Shown here: positions 1 through 11,227 of the stretch, piece after piece | Position numbering within the stretch: position 1 is the stretch's first letter | Layout of the letters: each line of letters opens with the position of its first letter | Origin: Sphagnum compactum | Lineage: Eukaryota > Bryophyta > Sphagnopsida > Sphagnales | Direction of reading: 5' to 3' | NCBI GenBank assembly: GCA_965153455.1 | Contig: OZ234498.1 | Location: 3,658,001 to 3,722,000, forward strand | DNA: 64,000 bases | Notes under the pieces: model-generated | Told to the model about the DNA's origin: nothing | What the model saw: only the letters and a program-made list of their open reading frames with translations | Database searches by the model: none | Program-made: the position numbers and the translations under genes

Positions 1-126
1 GATCAATCATGTTGGGGTATTTTTGTACCATAAATGATTATGATGATGCTGTGGCATCATCTTTCCAAGTTTCTGCTGGTGCAGGGCACATTTTTCTTCT
101 ACAACCCTTGAAGAAAAGCTTATTTG

Positions 127-247
127 TTCCATTCTGTAAAGCTTGTTTGTTCCTGAGTGCTGAGAGCCAGCTCTCTCAAGACCTTATTTCTTCCATTCTG
201 TAAAGCTTGTGTGTTCCTGAGTGCTGAGAGCCAGCTCTCTCAAGACC
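127..247. repeat. Two-copy direct repeat, 64-bp period
   Basis: Two nearly identical 57-bp copies (127-183 and 191-247), each starting TTCCATTCTG and ending in CTCTCAAGACC, are separated by 7 bp. They lie beyond the 3' end of the minus-strand transporter gene. No coding potential is apparent. Confidence 0.85.
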
Positions 248-301
248 ATAAACAATGTTCAATAGGTGCAGCCACATGTGACAGCAATTTTGCAGGAAAT
301 G

Positions 302-540
302 GGGTCACAATCTGTGTGTCTTCTGAAGAATGATTGAATGATTACCTTGCAGCAGCAGATCAAATCTCTTTGTTCAAGGTGATCACAGTCCGACTTTCTG
401 AAGAATGATTGAATGATCACCTTGCAGCAGATTACATCTCTTTGTTCAAGGTGATCACAATCTGGCCTTCTGAAGAATGGTTTAATGATCACCCTGCAGC
501 AGATCAAATCTCTTTGTTCAAGGTGATCACAATCAGGTTT
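302..540. repeat. 72-bp tandem repeat, about 3.2 copies, abutting the transporter stop codon
   Basis: Units beginning GGTGATCACA recur at 378, 450 and 522, exactly 72 bp apart, with a slightly longer first unit from about 302. The array ends at the stop codon of the minus-strand permease gene (TGA at 541-543), so it forms the start of its 3' UTR or flank. The open minus-strand frame through the array (259-507) is a by-product of the 72-bp period being a multiple of three. Confidence 0.85.
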
Positions 541-2500
541 TCACGTAGTAGAACCAGATGGTCTGAATCCAAGGGAGATGGCAATCAGCAATAGAAACAG
601 CAACATAAGATCTCCTCCTGGCACAAGCCTGGTGGATTTCACCTGCTTGTTTTGATGATGGCTTCTGCGACGGTATTCCCAAGCCAAAACAGGAGGCAAT
701 ACACCAAATAAGAAGCAGTTCGCATAAACTCCAGCAAAATTGAGTGCAGTTGCAAATGCTGTGGGACAGATGATTGCCACAGCTACCGAAGGTCCAAGTG
801 CCATAGCTAATGCTGCCATTCTCCTTTTGTCTTGCCACCAACACTCTTCCAGACTGAACACATTCTGGTTTGTTGTCCCCGACACTGATTTCACAGAGCT
901 CATGAAGAGATCTGCAGTATCCATCAGCTGTTTAGGAAAACTCAAAGCATATCCAATGAGAGTGGTTCCCAGTGCACTGAATGCAAATGCTTGCACAGCA
1001 GGTGCTGCAAGAGAGCTTGTGGAGAGAAGGAGCTTGATAGGATCCAGAATCTTGCTGCTGGACAACAACTGTGGAGGAGGTGCAAGAGCTAATATAACTG
1101 CATTCCACACCAAAACCATTGCTAATGGTATCACTCCACCACAGAGAATCGCATTGCGAGCTTCTTCAGGTGTTCCTCCAACAACTTTGCACACTAAGGG
1201 TGTGATAACATGGAAAGCTAAGGTCAAAGCAATGAGTGGAATTGCAGAAAGAACAGCCTGCAGGGTCAAGGAGGTGCCATAGCTTGTGGAGGAGGATCCA
1301 CTTCCAGGCATCATCATCATCATCATCATCAATTTCTCACGCTTTGCAGAAATACCAATCCCCACCAGACTTGTGATTGCCACAATCATCAGACTGCAAA
1401 GAGCTCTGTTGAGAGAATCCATGGCTTTGAAGGGAGCGAATGCCAACATTGCCATGACAATGCCAGGGCTCAAGCAGCAAACCAAACCTTGCGGCAAAGG
1501 AGGCAACCAGCATGCAACAACTGATCCAAGGCCTGCAATGCATGCTACCAAGAGTGCATAGATGAGGAGAGCATACACTGCAGATACAACAAGGCCACTT
1601 CTTCTGCCAAGAGTGTATACAGCCAATCCAGTAAAGCTCACTTCTTCTTCTCCTTGCTCCAACATCACTGCAACAACCACAGAGGTTTTTGTAAGAGCAG
1701 AGTTGAGATTCACAAATTCACAAAGAGAATTTTCTCTCCCAGTCAATGTCAGGTGAAGAAAACAACGAAAGAAAGCGGAAGAAACTTGCCTGCATAACTG
1801 AGCTCCGCCACCAACAAGATACTTGCCATGACATAAGCCCATGCAGCAACGATGGCAGCACTTGACGGAAGCAAACCTGCTTGCAAAGTAGCTGCAGGAA
1901 GGCCAAGAATGCCAGGCCCCACTGCAGTTCCCATGATTAACCCAACCGCTGATGCCAATCGATCACGCCCACCGATAGCTGCAAAACACAGCATGTGGCA
2001 CAAATCTAGGTTTTCTTTCTCAACCATGACCTCCTTCAAGGATTTTGCAACCATGGCTCGATCCTCAAATGGGTCTATTGACCATAGAACAAGCCACATG
2101 TCCTTGTGTTGTCGTGCCCAATCACACTCACCTCCTTTTCTGCTTCCAGAATTGCTCCAAGCAAGCAAGCAACAAACAAACACATGGGAAAGAAAAACGA
2201 AAGAGACGTACCTCCTTCCCGTTCCTGCAACGTAATACCTTCAGTCTCTGGTTCATCGTCTCCAGAACCAAACTGACAACGAGCTGGGGGGCGACAAAAG
2301 CTTCCTCTACCTTCAGATTCCCGGAGGCACCAGCTTGTAGGTTTCGTTGTCTGGAATCGGTTTACAGAAGAGACTGCAATTGCTGGACGTGATGGGAGTG
2401 GTAGCAATAACAGGCGACAGAGGCAGCTGGGAATTGCTGGTTGGTTGCCCACGACAGTCGAGGCAGAGAGAAACATAGAGTGCGCCATGGGGCACACCAT
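541..2500 (-). CDS. Tryptophan/tyrosine permease family amino-acid transporter, probably plastid-targeted
   Basis: Predicted aromatic amino-acid transporter of the Trp_Tyr_perm family, like the plant proteins related to bacterial TyrP/Mtr. I reconstruct three exons: 2212-2500, 1790-1978 and 541-1667 (1605 nt, 534 residues). Residues 1 to about 96 are Ser/Arg-rich and transit-peptide-like. The conserved stretch LIMGTAVGPGILGLPAATLQ follows, then about ten hydrophobic segments to residue 534. Intron 1 has GTACGT and TTTTGCAG borders. Intron 2 has a GC donor, AG|GCAAGT. Both joins preserve frame: AELSYA joins VMLEQGEEEVSFTG as in homologues. Residues 273-279 are seven consecutive Met in a cytosolic or stromal loop. 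The start at 2500 is chosen because upstream codons are only a CAG run, but the frame stays open to an ATG at 2758. The family call is firm; the substrate is inferred. Confidence 0.88.
1309..1329 (-). repeat. (ATG)7 coding microsatellite (poly-methionine)
   Basis: Seven CAT triplets on the plus strand read as seven Met codons in the permease gene, in the loop after KREKL and before PGSGSSS. The run is in frame and tolerated in a non-membrane segment. Confidence 0.95.
1668..1789 (-). other. Non-canonical GC-AG intron of the permease gene
   Basis: The 122-bp intron starts GCAAGT right after TATGCAG and ends GTTGTTGCAG. The match of AG|GCAAGT to the strong consensus known for GC donors, and the protein continuity across the join, support it. 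No GT donor in the area keeps the conserved protein sequence. Confidence 0.85.
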
Positions 2501-2521
2501 CTGCTGCTGCTGCTGCTGCTG
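2501..2521 (-). repeat. (CAG)7 directly upstream of the permease start codon
   Basis: Seven CAG triplets (minus strand) abut the chosen ATG. They are in frame with it and would encode poly-Gln if translation began at the ATG at 2756-2758. I regard the tract as 5' UTR because the transit-peptide-like sequence begins after it. Confidence 0.8.
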
Positions 2522-4767
2522 CTCCTCGAGTTCGAAGCCACTAAACAACTCAGAAATCCTTGTACAGTTCACAAAACAAATAAATGCCACAATACTACTG
2601 TCCGTGAGTGCCTCTTCTAGAATTGATTGCTTGCTTTCCCATTGTAGGCCAGGACATTCGAGCATTCGCACTTTCCCACAAATTTCCTCGCGGGTTTCCT
2701 CGAACTCCCGCGACTCCCGGGACAGCACCTTCGTGGGCACCACATCTACCAGATGCATGCATACTTTGAAGATAGCATGCTCTGGTATTCACTGAACCAG
2801 GTTCATGACAAGTCTAGACATATATATATGACTTCCATCTGTTGGTTTTATATTGTGTGGTCAGATCCAAGAGCAACATTAGAATCGGAGGATATGAAAT
2901 GCATCAAAAGGAGACAGCCTCAATACTTTTGCATGCTGTTCTGACTCAACTTACACACTCTGTAGCAACCTGGCATACAGGTTCTGTTGAGCTCTTTGTT
3001 GTAGTGACAATAGTGTTTTGACATGCCGTACTGTAGGAGTTTTCAATGATATGTGTAACTGCAAAAACCAATATAGAGTACCTATGCAGAGCTGCTACGA
3101 CATTTCGGTAATGGTGACAACAAAAAGAGCTTTTTGGAAAATGAAGGAGCTGGTTCTGGGAAGCAGGCTCTCCTACATGAGCAAGCAGTGATCAACAGAA
3201 CCACTGATCAGGTACCTAACCTTTAAGCCTGGGATACAAAGCTTGCAATGGACACCGGCATTGTGTTAGATGTGACTTAAAGTATCAGTTTCATTGTCTT
3301 TCTTCAGACTGCAGGACAATAGTCACTTAAGACTCTGCAACTGCTTCACCATACATGATAATCTAGCAGGCTAACCTGGGACGTTCCTTATTTGGGGAAT
3401 TTATATCATGCTGATTGTTATCAGTGTCTGTAGATGGAGTCTATTATTGGTCAGGTGCATGGAGCATTCAACAGCTTGAGATTTCAGCAGGTCCACATCT
3501 AGAGACATATCAACTAAAATCAGTTCTGTTTGCTGGAAACTGTCCATGGGTATATGAAGGATCCCTTCACCACATTGCTGTCTTCTGGCTGCAATTTTCT
3601 CACGAACTGATTTGTTGCAATATGTTCAGAACTGCAGCTCCAGACCTCTCACTGGTCAGTTGTACAGAATGTATGTGACATTCATATTTACCAAGCCTTG
3701 CAGCTTCAAGCTTTGTGTCTAAAGACCAGTTGACTATAAGGATCAACGATCTTACCTGCCATGTGATTAGTCCAAAACTTGTCAGATTACTTGCACGATG
3801 CTGAGTTTAAAACAAAAATCAAGTCTCACAACAAAGCCTCTGCAGATGCAGTGGAACACCAGTGTTCTACTGTGTCCCCTTCTCTTAATATGGAGATTAC
3901 TAGAGCTCCCTCTTTGTATTGTGTACCAAACCTGAGGGATGTAAATGGTATCACATGATAGACAGCCATTAGTATTCATAAAGAGGTGATCATGTTTCTG
4001 CCAAGAAAGAAACAAGCCAAATGTAAATTTGTTGTGCTGAGGTGTTAATGATGAAAGAAGAATTGAGGTTTGAGTCAAACAGAGTGAGTGATACAGGTGA
4101 ATAGTGTGCTGAATGCTATTCAGCAGAGAAAGTCACCAGCCACAGTTATCATCACCGGAGCGGCCTTCAACACTGGCAGGTAGTGCTGTTTCTCTGCAGA
4201 TGTGGCTTAAAAGTTAAATGAAATTTGATGTGCTGATGACACCAATGGAAGCCTTTCTCCTGAATCACAAACTCAAACAGGGGATATAGCTGCCATCATG
4301 TTTGGGTTGATGTGCGGCAAAGCTTATGATTGATGATTCCCAAGTATACAGTGAGATTCCCTGTAAGTGGTGAATTTTTTATTTGATTGCATAGAGAAAG
4401 TTGCATTCCTGGACATTGGAGAATGCAATGAGGTCAAAGCTCTTTGCAAAACATTTCAAGCAGAAAAATCACAGTGCAAAATCACAATTCAAGAAGTCCC
4501 ATCTAAAATGACTATTGAATCTTCATGTCTCCATGTACACAGATGGCACTGGTTCCTGTAGTCAGACATGTCCATGCCACTGGAGAGATGCAAACTGGGA
4601 AAGAGCAAGACCAGACTCTCTCCCAAAGTTCTTCTGCAAATACACCTGTAAAGTAATGGTCTCTTGTAGTGCCCATGTGCAGAATCTTGACCACTATGAG
4701 ATGGCAGCAGAAGCTCTCACAAGAAACACTGACTTTCAAGCTGTATACAAACATGCTTGCAATGGAG
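2522..4767. other. Spacer between the permease 5' end and the methyltransferase 3' end
   Basis: No frame longer than about 115 codons, and none resembles a known family. It should hold the promoter of the minus-strand permease gene on its left and the 3' UTR of the methyltransferase gene on its right. A short TA run lies at 2820-2828. I see no transposon ends. Confidence 0.5.
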
Positions 4768-7700
4768 TCATTTTGCCTCTCCTCTTGAGTACAAAGTCCC
4801 AGGAACTCTAAAGAAGAACTTCCAAATCTCCCGAACATTTGAGGACCCATCAGCAAAATCTGCTACCAGATGTGCCTCCATAACACCTGCTGATGCAAAA
4901 TTTCCACACAATTCATCTTGCTATACTGTGACATGAGAGGGTTCACAAAAAACATCAACATTAGTCTACAAAAGAGGAAACTTCTGACACCTCTACATAC
5001 AAATCTGTTCTGATTTGGGTAAATGAAAACAAAAAGCTGGTTCAAGTGCTATATTGGATGTTTTTTACCATCTTCTTCAATAAGGTGCTTAAACTGGCGT
5101 GTTCCTCCTCCTACACCAAAGTAGTGTTTCTTCCCTGCACAATACACCACTCCATGGGGAGGTTGTAGACACTGCTGGGGCCCAAAACCATGAACCCAAA
5201 AACTTGAGTGAGAAATCACTAGATTGTCAGGAATTGTCAATAATGTGCAAGCACTTTTGAAAGCAGCCTTGCATAATTAATGTCTGAGATCATCAAAAGT
5301 ATGCAAGCACTTTGTGAAGAAAGAAATAGGGTGTAAGCAAGCAACCTTCTTAATAAGCTCATAAAGCTTGGGAAGTGATGCCATTGAGTAGACTGTCTCA
5401 GACATTAAGATAATGTCATATCCTCCTCCTTTTCCCTGTCGTGTTGGAGCTCTGCTCTTTCTGTCAGGCCTTCTCTCACAAGCACAACTTGATGACAATC
5501 GCTTTGTATCTGAACTAGTTGAGGAGTCACTACTATTACCACTTGCAATGTTGCTTTTGTCATTGTTGTGTACATCCTGCTCATCCTGCTGAGTAGTGAG
5601 TAGATCACTTCCATGAGTACACAACAAGTTCTCCAAACCACCATTTTTCATGGGATCCGTTTGAGGTGAAGCAGAAGACTGTGCCACTGAAAGGAGGGTA
5701 TGAACCTCTCCCCAGTCACCAGCATAGTAGTGGAGATCAGGTGCAATACTGATCCTTTTGTTGTTGGCAGTGGCTCCATCAGAGTTAAGCTTTGCTAGTT
5801 CAGATTTTGCTTTCTCAAGATTAGCATTGACATTGTGTATTGTCAGGTTTCTCAACACCTCTGCATTGAAATCTTGAAAGTGAACACTCGATGCTCCCTG
5901 AACCAAGGCACATATAAAAATCACAGAATAAAGCATCAGAATTGAAAGCAACTGGATAAGAAGGAACGCACACTTCTGAGGAAACTGAACCACACATCCC
6001 TCAATGCTTAACAGGAGATGCCTGCAACACAAATCATAGATATTCGTCATAACCAAGTGTGCATGCAACAGGTGGATCACATGTAATTAAATACATACAA
6101 CTCACAGGACTGCACCTTTATGCAGGCAAGGATGCCTGGTAGGCCATGCCCACATCCAAGCTGTTCACAGCAACACAAAAAAGAGACTTATGAAACAAAT
6201 TTACAGCACATAAAAAGCTGTGAAAAACAGGCTGATCAGTTTTAAGCAAACACTCTATGAAACTTTTTAAATGCACACTGCCAACTGCAACTCATATTCT
6301 TCCCTTAAGAAGAAAGCATAAGCACATTCTTCAGCAAATCTCTTTTAAAAAATGGACAAGTCCAAGAGTTTTTTTAACATATATTCATACCTCAAGTACA
6401 TGTTTTCCTTCAAATGACAACTGCCCATCCTTGATTTCTCCATTCAGTGTTTCAACAAGGTCAATTGTGCATTCCCAAAGTTTCAAACCTCCTGTTGAAT
6501 TTACACGACCACAGCTTCAAAGATTGTAGATCAGCAATAATTTGAATGAATTGACGAGCAAGTAAAAATGTGTCATCAGAGGTATAATACCTTCATACTT
6601 TCCTGGAACCAAATCTGTGTTTGCTATCTCAAACAAATTGGTACTAATCACCCGCCCCTGCCACACACAACAAATCAAAAATCAAATGTGAGCAAACAGA
6701 GAAGAAACTCAGTAGTGGATGTTTGTCTTCCACCTTTCCACAATAACTGTGATAGAAAGATATAGAATCTGTCCCACAAAGTCAAAATATTGTCAAAAAT
6801 GCTCTCTCCCTCTTCTCTATGAAATTGCAGAGGGATGTCTCCAACACAATAATTCAAACGTGAACATGAAACAAAAAGCAGTCATAAAACCTTATGAGAC
6901 TCAGTCACAAAGTGTTAGACCATCATCATCTTCATCACAAAACATAGCAGTGACAAGCTTCCATAAACCCTAAACCCTAAACCCACTGACTTCATCAGCT
7001 CCCAACACTGAGTGTAGGTAAGCTAATAAAAATCAGCTCAAAACTTGAGCCAAACCATCATTATACAAAATCTGCATTCCTGAGTTCCAGTCATATTTGT
7101 GGAAGTCAAATTTTCTGTAAGCAATGGGAAGAGTCGGAATTGTGAGCTTGGCTCAAACTTGAGAGACATGGCTCATCTCTCCACACTCTGTACTGGACAA
7201 CCAGGTATGCAAAGGATAATAATGCAAGATAGACATCTGCACCTTCAGTAACGCGAGACCTTCCTTTAAGACAACGGTTTCTGATACAAATGGTCGAGAG
7301 TTGGCAATCTGTACACACATACAATATACACCTGCTGATCATAAATCAAAGTTTTGAAAGAACTCCTCATGCCCATCATCATCCTCAGAAACCCAAGCAC
7401 AGATCATTTCCACGCTCATCCTCATACTCAGAAACCCAAGCACAGATTGTTTTCAAGGTCATCCTCAGAAACTCAAGAACAGATTGTTTTCAACCTCATC
7501 CTCATCCTCAGAAACCTAAGAAAAGATTGTTTTCAACCTCATCCTCATCCTCAGAAACCTGAGCACAGATTGTTCTACCTTTTGAAGAGTCACAGAAGGA
7601 GGAGAAAAACTGAATACAATGTGACCTCACTGTGTTTGTTCAGAAATTGGAACAGGATGGTTGTGACAAGACCTTCTTGAGGATTCACATTTCCTCATTC

Positions 7701-8315
7701 ACAGATTTCATTTCCAATTGCTATCTGCTCTCTCAACCATGCTTTCTGTTGCAGAAGGATATGTGCATTCTGCCTGGCAGGAGGGCACTTTTGCTAGCTG
7801 ACTGACCTTTGCAGGGAAAACCTCTACAGATAGTGGTGGAGGTGGCAGAATCCATTGCTTGGTGGTGATTGCAGAAGCATCCTGTCTCTTCTCGTCTTTC
7901 TGCAGCAGCCAACAAGACATCAAGGCAGGGAGTTAAAAAAAGAGTTCAACGGCCCCTCGCTCTCATTGGTTGTTTCCTCGACTTCTTTGTTGGATCTACG
8001 AACATTCACACCCAGCAAAAAGAGAGCAAAACGATCATGTAACTCTTGGTGATGTCTTCGTTACATGACTCCAAGTTGAGAAACCTTCAAAAAACAAACT
8101 TGGCGAGAAGAAGGGAAGGGAAGCCTTACCTGAGTCACAGGTGAAAGTTGTGCTTCTTGTTGTTGCACTGCAAAGTTGAAACGGAATTGAAGTCCTTCCT
8201 CCATTATCATAGCCCACTTTACCCACTCGATCTGAAGATCGAAACGAAGCCCGCCTGGGCGATGACGACACGGGATGGCATCAAGAACAGAAGAATATAG
8301 TCTTGCTGCGAACAA
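4768..8315 (-). CDS. METTL18/Hpm1-like protein-histidine N-methyltransferase
   Basis: Seven-beta-strand AdoMet methyltransferase. Human METTL18 and yeast Hpm1 methylate a histidine of ribosomal protein uL3 (RPL3), so a role in ribosome modification is inferred. Nine exons join in phase: 8130-8315, 7807-7899, 7243-7308, 6591-6657, 6391-6491, 6116-6160, 5346-5897, 5069-5171 and 4768-4886 (1332 nt, 443 residues). Family marks: PLSVEVFPAK (about 84-93), YEGGLKLWECTIDLVETL, the AdoMet loop HVLELGCGHGLPGILACIK (168-186), GASSVHFQDFNAEV, YAGDW, YDIILMSETVYS (346-357), HYFGVGGG and C-terminal EIWKFFF. A Ser/Asp/Gln-rich insert of about 80 residues precedes YDIIL. All introns are GT-AG. Exon 8 has a CAGCAG acceptor. 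Minor doubt remains over the exact first exon, whose N-terminus is not conserved. Confidence 0.9.
5172..5177 (-). other. NAGNAG tandem splice acceptor (CAGCAG)
   Basis: The acceptor before exon 8 of the methyltransferase reads CCCCAGCAG|TGTCTACAACC. Using the second AG gives LIKKCLQPPHG, matching the plant form LIKKCLRPP as I recall it. Using the first AG adds one Gln without changing frame. Confidence 0.8.
6964..6984 (+). repeat. Interstitial (TAAACCC)3 telomere-type repeat in an intron
   Basis: Three perfect copies of the plant telomere heptamer occur inside the 585-bp intron 6658-7242 of the methyltransferase gene. Short interstitial telomeric repeats and telo-boxes are common in plant gene 5' regions. 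Here the copy is well inside the gene. Confidence 0.9.
7377..7577. repeat. Intronic minisatellite, about five units of 37-43 bp
   Basis: The word CTCAGAAAC recurs at 7384, 7427, 7464, 7507 and 7550, spaced 43, 37, 43 and 43 bp. Units also share CACAGATTGTTTTCAACCTC. The array lies in intron 7309-7806 of the methyltransferase gene. Open plus-strand frames through it (7290-7680) come from the repeat and are not genes. Confidence 0.85.
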
Positions 8316-8336
8316 AGCCTTAGATTCTAGCTGGGT

Positions 8337-8350
8337 TTTAGGGTTTCATG
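8337..8350 (-). promoter_or_regulatory. Telo-box just upstream of the methyltransferase start
   Basis: On the gene strand the sequence reads AAACCCTAAAACCC, beginning about 22-35 nt upstream of the ATG at 8313-8315, so in the 5' UTR or core promoter. Telo-boxes (AAACCCTAA) are enriched near start sites of plant ribosomal-protein and translation-factor genes. Function here is inferred from motif and position only. Confidence 0.6.
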
Positions 8351-11227
8351 GATTGGAGGCAAAACGGTGCTCGTGAAGACAAGAAGATCAGGATCCATCA
8401 GAAGAACAAGCAGAAACAGATCAGGATCCGTCAGGATCCATCTTCTAATGCTGCTGGCAGTCCCAAATCTTGCAACAGATGCAAAACATCTGTCCAGACC
8501 CAGGCTATCCGAGTCCTACGACATTGCATGCTCTACTTCAAGCCGTTCTGCTTGCTACATAGCTAGCTGTTTTGTACACACATCTGATAATAGTTTTTGT
8601 CGAGTTTTGCAGAAGAATTTGAGGTATTGCAGCTGCTGCTGCTGCTGCTGCTACTTTGAGGTTTTTGAAAGTAAGGAAAATTGTTCAAGTAGATGACAGT
8701 AGAAGAAGCCAGTCATCCCTGAACAGTTCCCCCCCGGCCTTGCTGCTCCCCCTTCTGCGCAAGACACAAGCTCCTTCATGATAACCAAAGTGTGGATTCA
8801 ACCACACATGCATGGGATCCATTGCAACCATGCATGTTCAGTGTTCAACTCATCCATTGTGGTTCTTGAATAACTTGTTGAGTTTGAGTGTATCTTCAAA
8901 GCTGGAGATCCACATAGGGGTGGATCAGGGTGGATCTTGCATCCTCTTCCATTGAGAAAGAGGGCTAGCTACCAAAGGTCACTGCTCTGGTGAATGGGAT
9001 TGAAGAGTGCAGTTTTGGTCATGCGCTTAAAACATGTGGAGATTGTCATCTTCCAGGGGCAAACAGAGGTACACACATCTTGGTTTACATGACAGTGCAG
9101 CTGCACTTGCAGTCTGATTTTTCCCTAACAGGCAGAATGGTCAGGCTCTCGAAAGGATTACCCCCAAAAGAAGAAATGGGGCAAAGGATTTCTCACATAT
9201 CTCCTACCTGAATATATCACAGGTTTGTAAGCACCCAAGGCATGACAAGCATCAAGGTCCTGATTGTCTCCTCCAGTAAGATTGGATGATCGGAAGCACC
9301 CAGTCAACTTGTTGCATTGTGATGTATGGCAGTCCCAGGGTGCTGAACCCCAACATGTGAAGCAACAGTCCCTTGGTGGATGAATTGCATCACCAGCATC
9401 TTGGGCGTCTCTTGCACTTATCAGCTTGGACCTGACATTGAGCCTCCTAATCCCAAACTGCCTCAGTGTCCTTGCCAGCATTGACAATGTGTCTGCACAT
9501 CCCCAATTTACCATGCTCTGGCTGACTAACAATCCATTATGTTTTTGCCCATGTCCCTCCACTGGTCAAAATGCTAAAGACTAAAACAAATGTTTTAGGA
9601 TACACCTCTGTTGTTTCTTCCAAACCCTTAGACATGTCTTGAATGTGTTTCAACCATGGGAAATCAGATGCGCAAGCAGAACAACTACCAAATCATTGTT
9701 ATCAGTAGGCTCAAACGCCTTCGAGAACTCAATGGCTGTGGCATCACTGAGTTGTAGCATCCTATTTCCTCACTGTCCTCTGAGGCAGACAACCTTAACA
9801 CACCTCCCAGTTTTGGCATGAACCATGAACTACTATCAAGGAATTCACTGGTCATACTTTTGTGCAAGATTACAATGAGCATAGTAAGATTTTACATCAG
9901 CAGTACTCACAGTGCAGGTTGTCAACTATATCCCTCCAGTGCAAACTAGGAAGCTCTGTGAATAGTGAGCAAACATGATGACTTGGACGTCTAAGAGGTG
10001 TTGCCAACGTTTTGTCAAACTTCACCAAAGTTTTGCATACTAAATGACACCTGCTACTCATAGGGAATAAATCCGTCAGTGACTATCAGGATGCGTGACT
10101 GTATGCAGAAGCATACCTCCCACACGAGTGTACCTCCCACATGTTTTGGACCCCCATATTGTGCTTGATATGCTGCTAAACTGGTTGACTGTAGGGGGTC
10201 CAGATCAAGGTCCCCCCTGAAACCCACATCCTTGAATTCTGACACTTGGTGCAGAACCAAAAAGTCAACCTACACAACAGTCATTGCAAACTTGCCAAGG
10301 AGTTGCATGTGGAGCCTGAATGGCTTCAACCATGTGAATCAAGCTAGCAGACACAATGGCTACAAACCCTGGGCAAAAGCAATGGGAGCAATTTGATGCC
10401 AAACAAATGAGGCCCTCTGATCCAGACAAAGACCATTAGAGGGACGAACGAAGTTTTGTTGGCACCAATCCTTCTCAAAGAACATCAACCCTGGCAAAGA
10501 TCACACACACACACAGTATGTGTGAGCCATTGTGGCCTAACAGAAGCACAGTATGTTTTGTTGAGCTTTGAGTTGAATGGGTTGGGTACAAACCAAACAT
10601 CAAGAAAATGTCCTGAGTACTGTGCTCTACGCCATTTGCTCTTCTTTCTGATGGTAAAGTTGCTTCTTGTTGAATCAACTGTTCTGTGTTCACATATAGA
10701 TTCCATATAATTGTAGCAAACTCTTGAAACAGGACATGTGCTCTTGGAAAAATCACCTATAAACCCTTATTTCCTCACTGTGGTTGTCAGCATGTGACAG
10801 CTGATTTCCCACTTCAATTGGGAAGAATTTGCAAGTTCCTTTGAAGCAGCATTTTTCCTTTGCACATTAAAACTGTGATGTTTGTGAGAAGACAGATATG
10901 CTCCTACTCTGATATATGTTGACATGTCCGTTGCATCAAAACACAAGATAAGAACTTTGCTTTCATCACTGCAAAAAATGGAAGGTACACATTCACTCCT
11001 AACCCTAACCCTAGAGCTTAAATCCCAGTTGAATGGCATAGTCCTCAAGATCTCATCACCAAAGCAGTCTCCTCAGTCACCATTTTGATAATTTTCCTTG
11101 CTTCTACAAATTACTGATATGAAGTTTGGAACAAGTCCTTGATCTCAGTATCATTCAGTGTTCACAATTGGCCATTGTGTGGGGCAGTCAAGAATAAGGC
11201 CTACCTATCAAATTGCAGTGAGGAAAA
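8351..11227. other. Spacer between the methyltransferase 5' end and the katanin-like 3' end
   Basis: It holds a (CTG)n run at 8632-8651 and a CCTAACCCTAACCCTAG telomere-like stretch at about 10998-11014. A minus-strand frame of 134 codons (9158-9562) contains CCFTCWGSAPWDCHTSQC but matches no family I know. Other frames are under 110 codons. No clear transposon ends are seen. The promoter of the methyltransferase gene should lie at the left edge. Confidence 0.4.

Noticed and set aside
259-507. Minus-strand frame of 82 codons with repeated peptide motifs
   Set aside because: It is the translation of the 72-bp tandem repeat, whose period is a multiple of three; no start context or family.
740-1282. 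Plus-strand 180-codon frame
   Set aside because: It is antisense to exon 3 of the permease gene, whose minus-strand product matches a known family.
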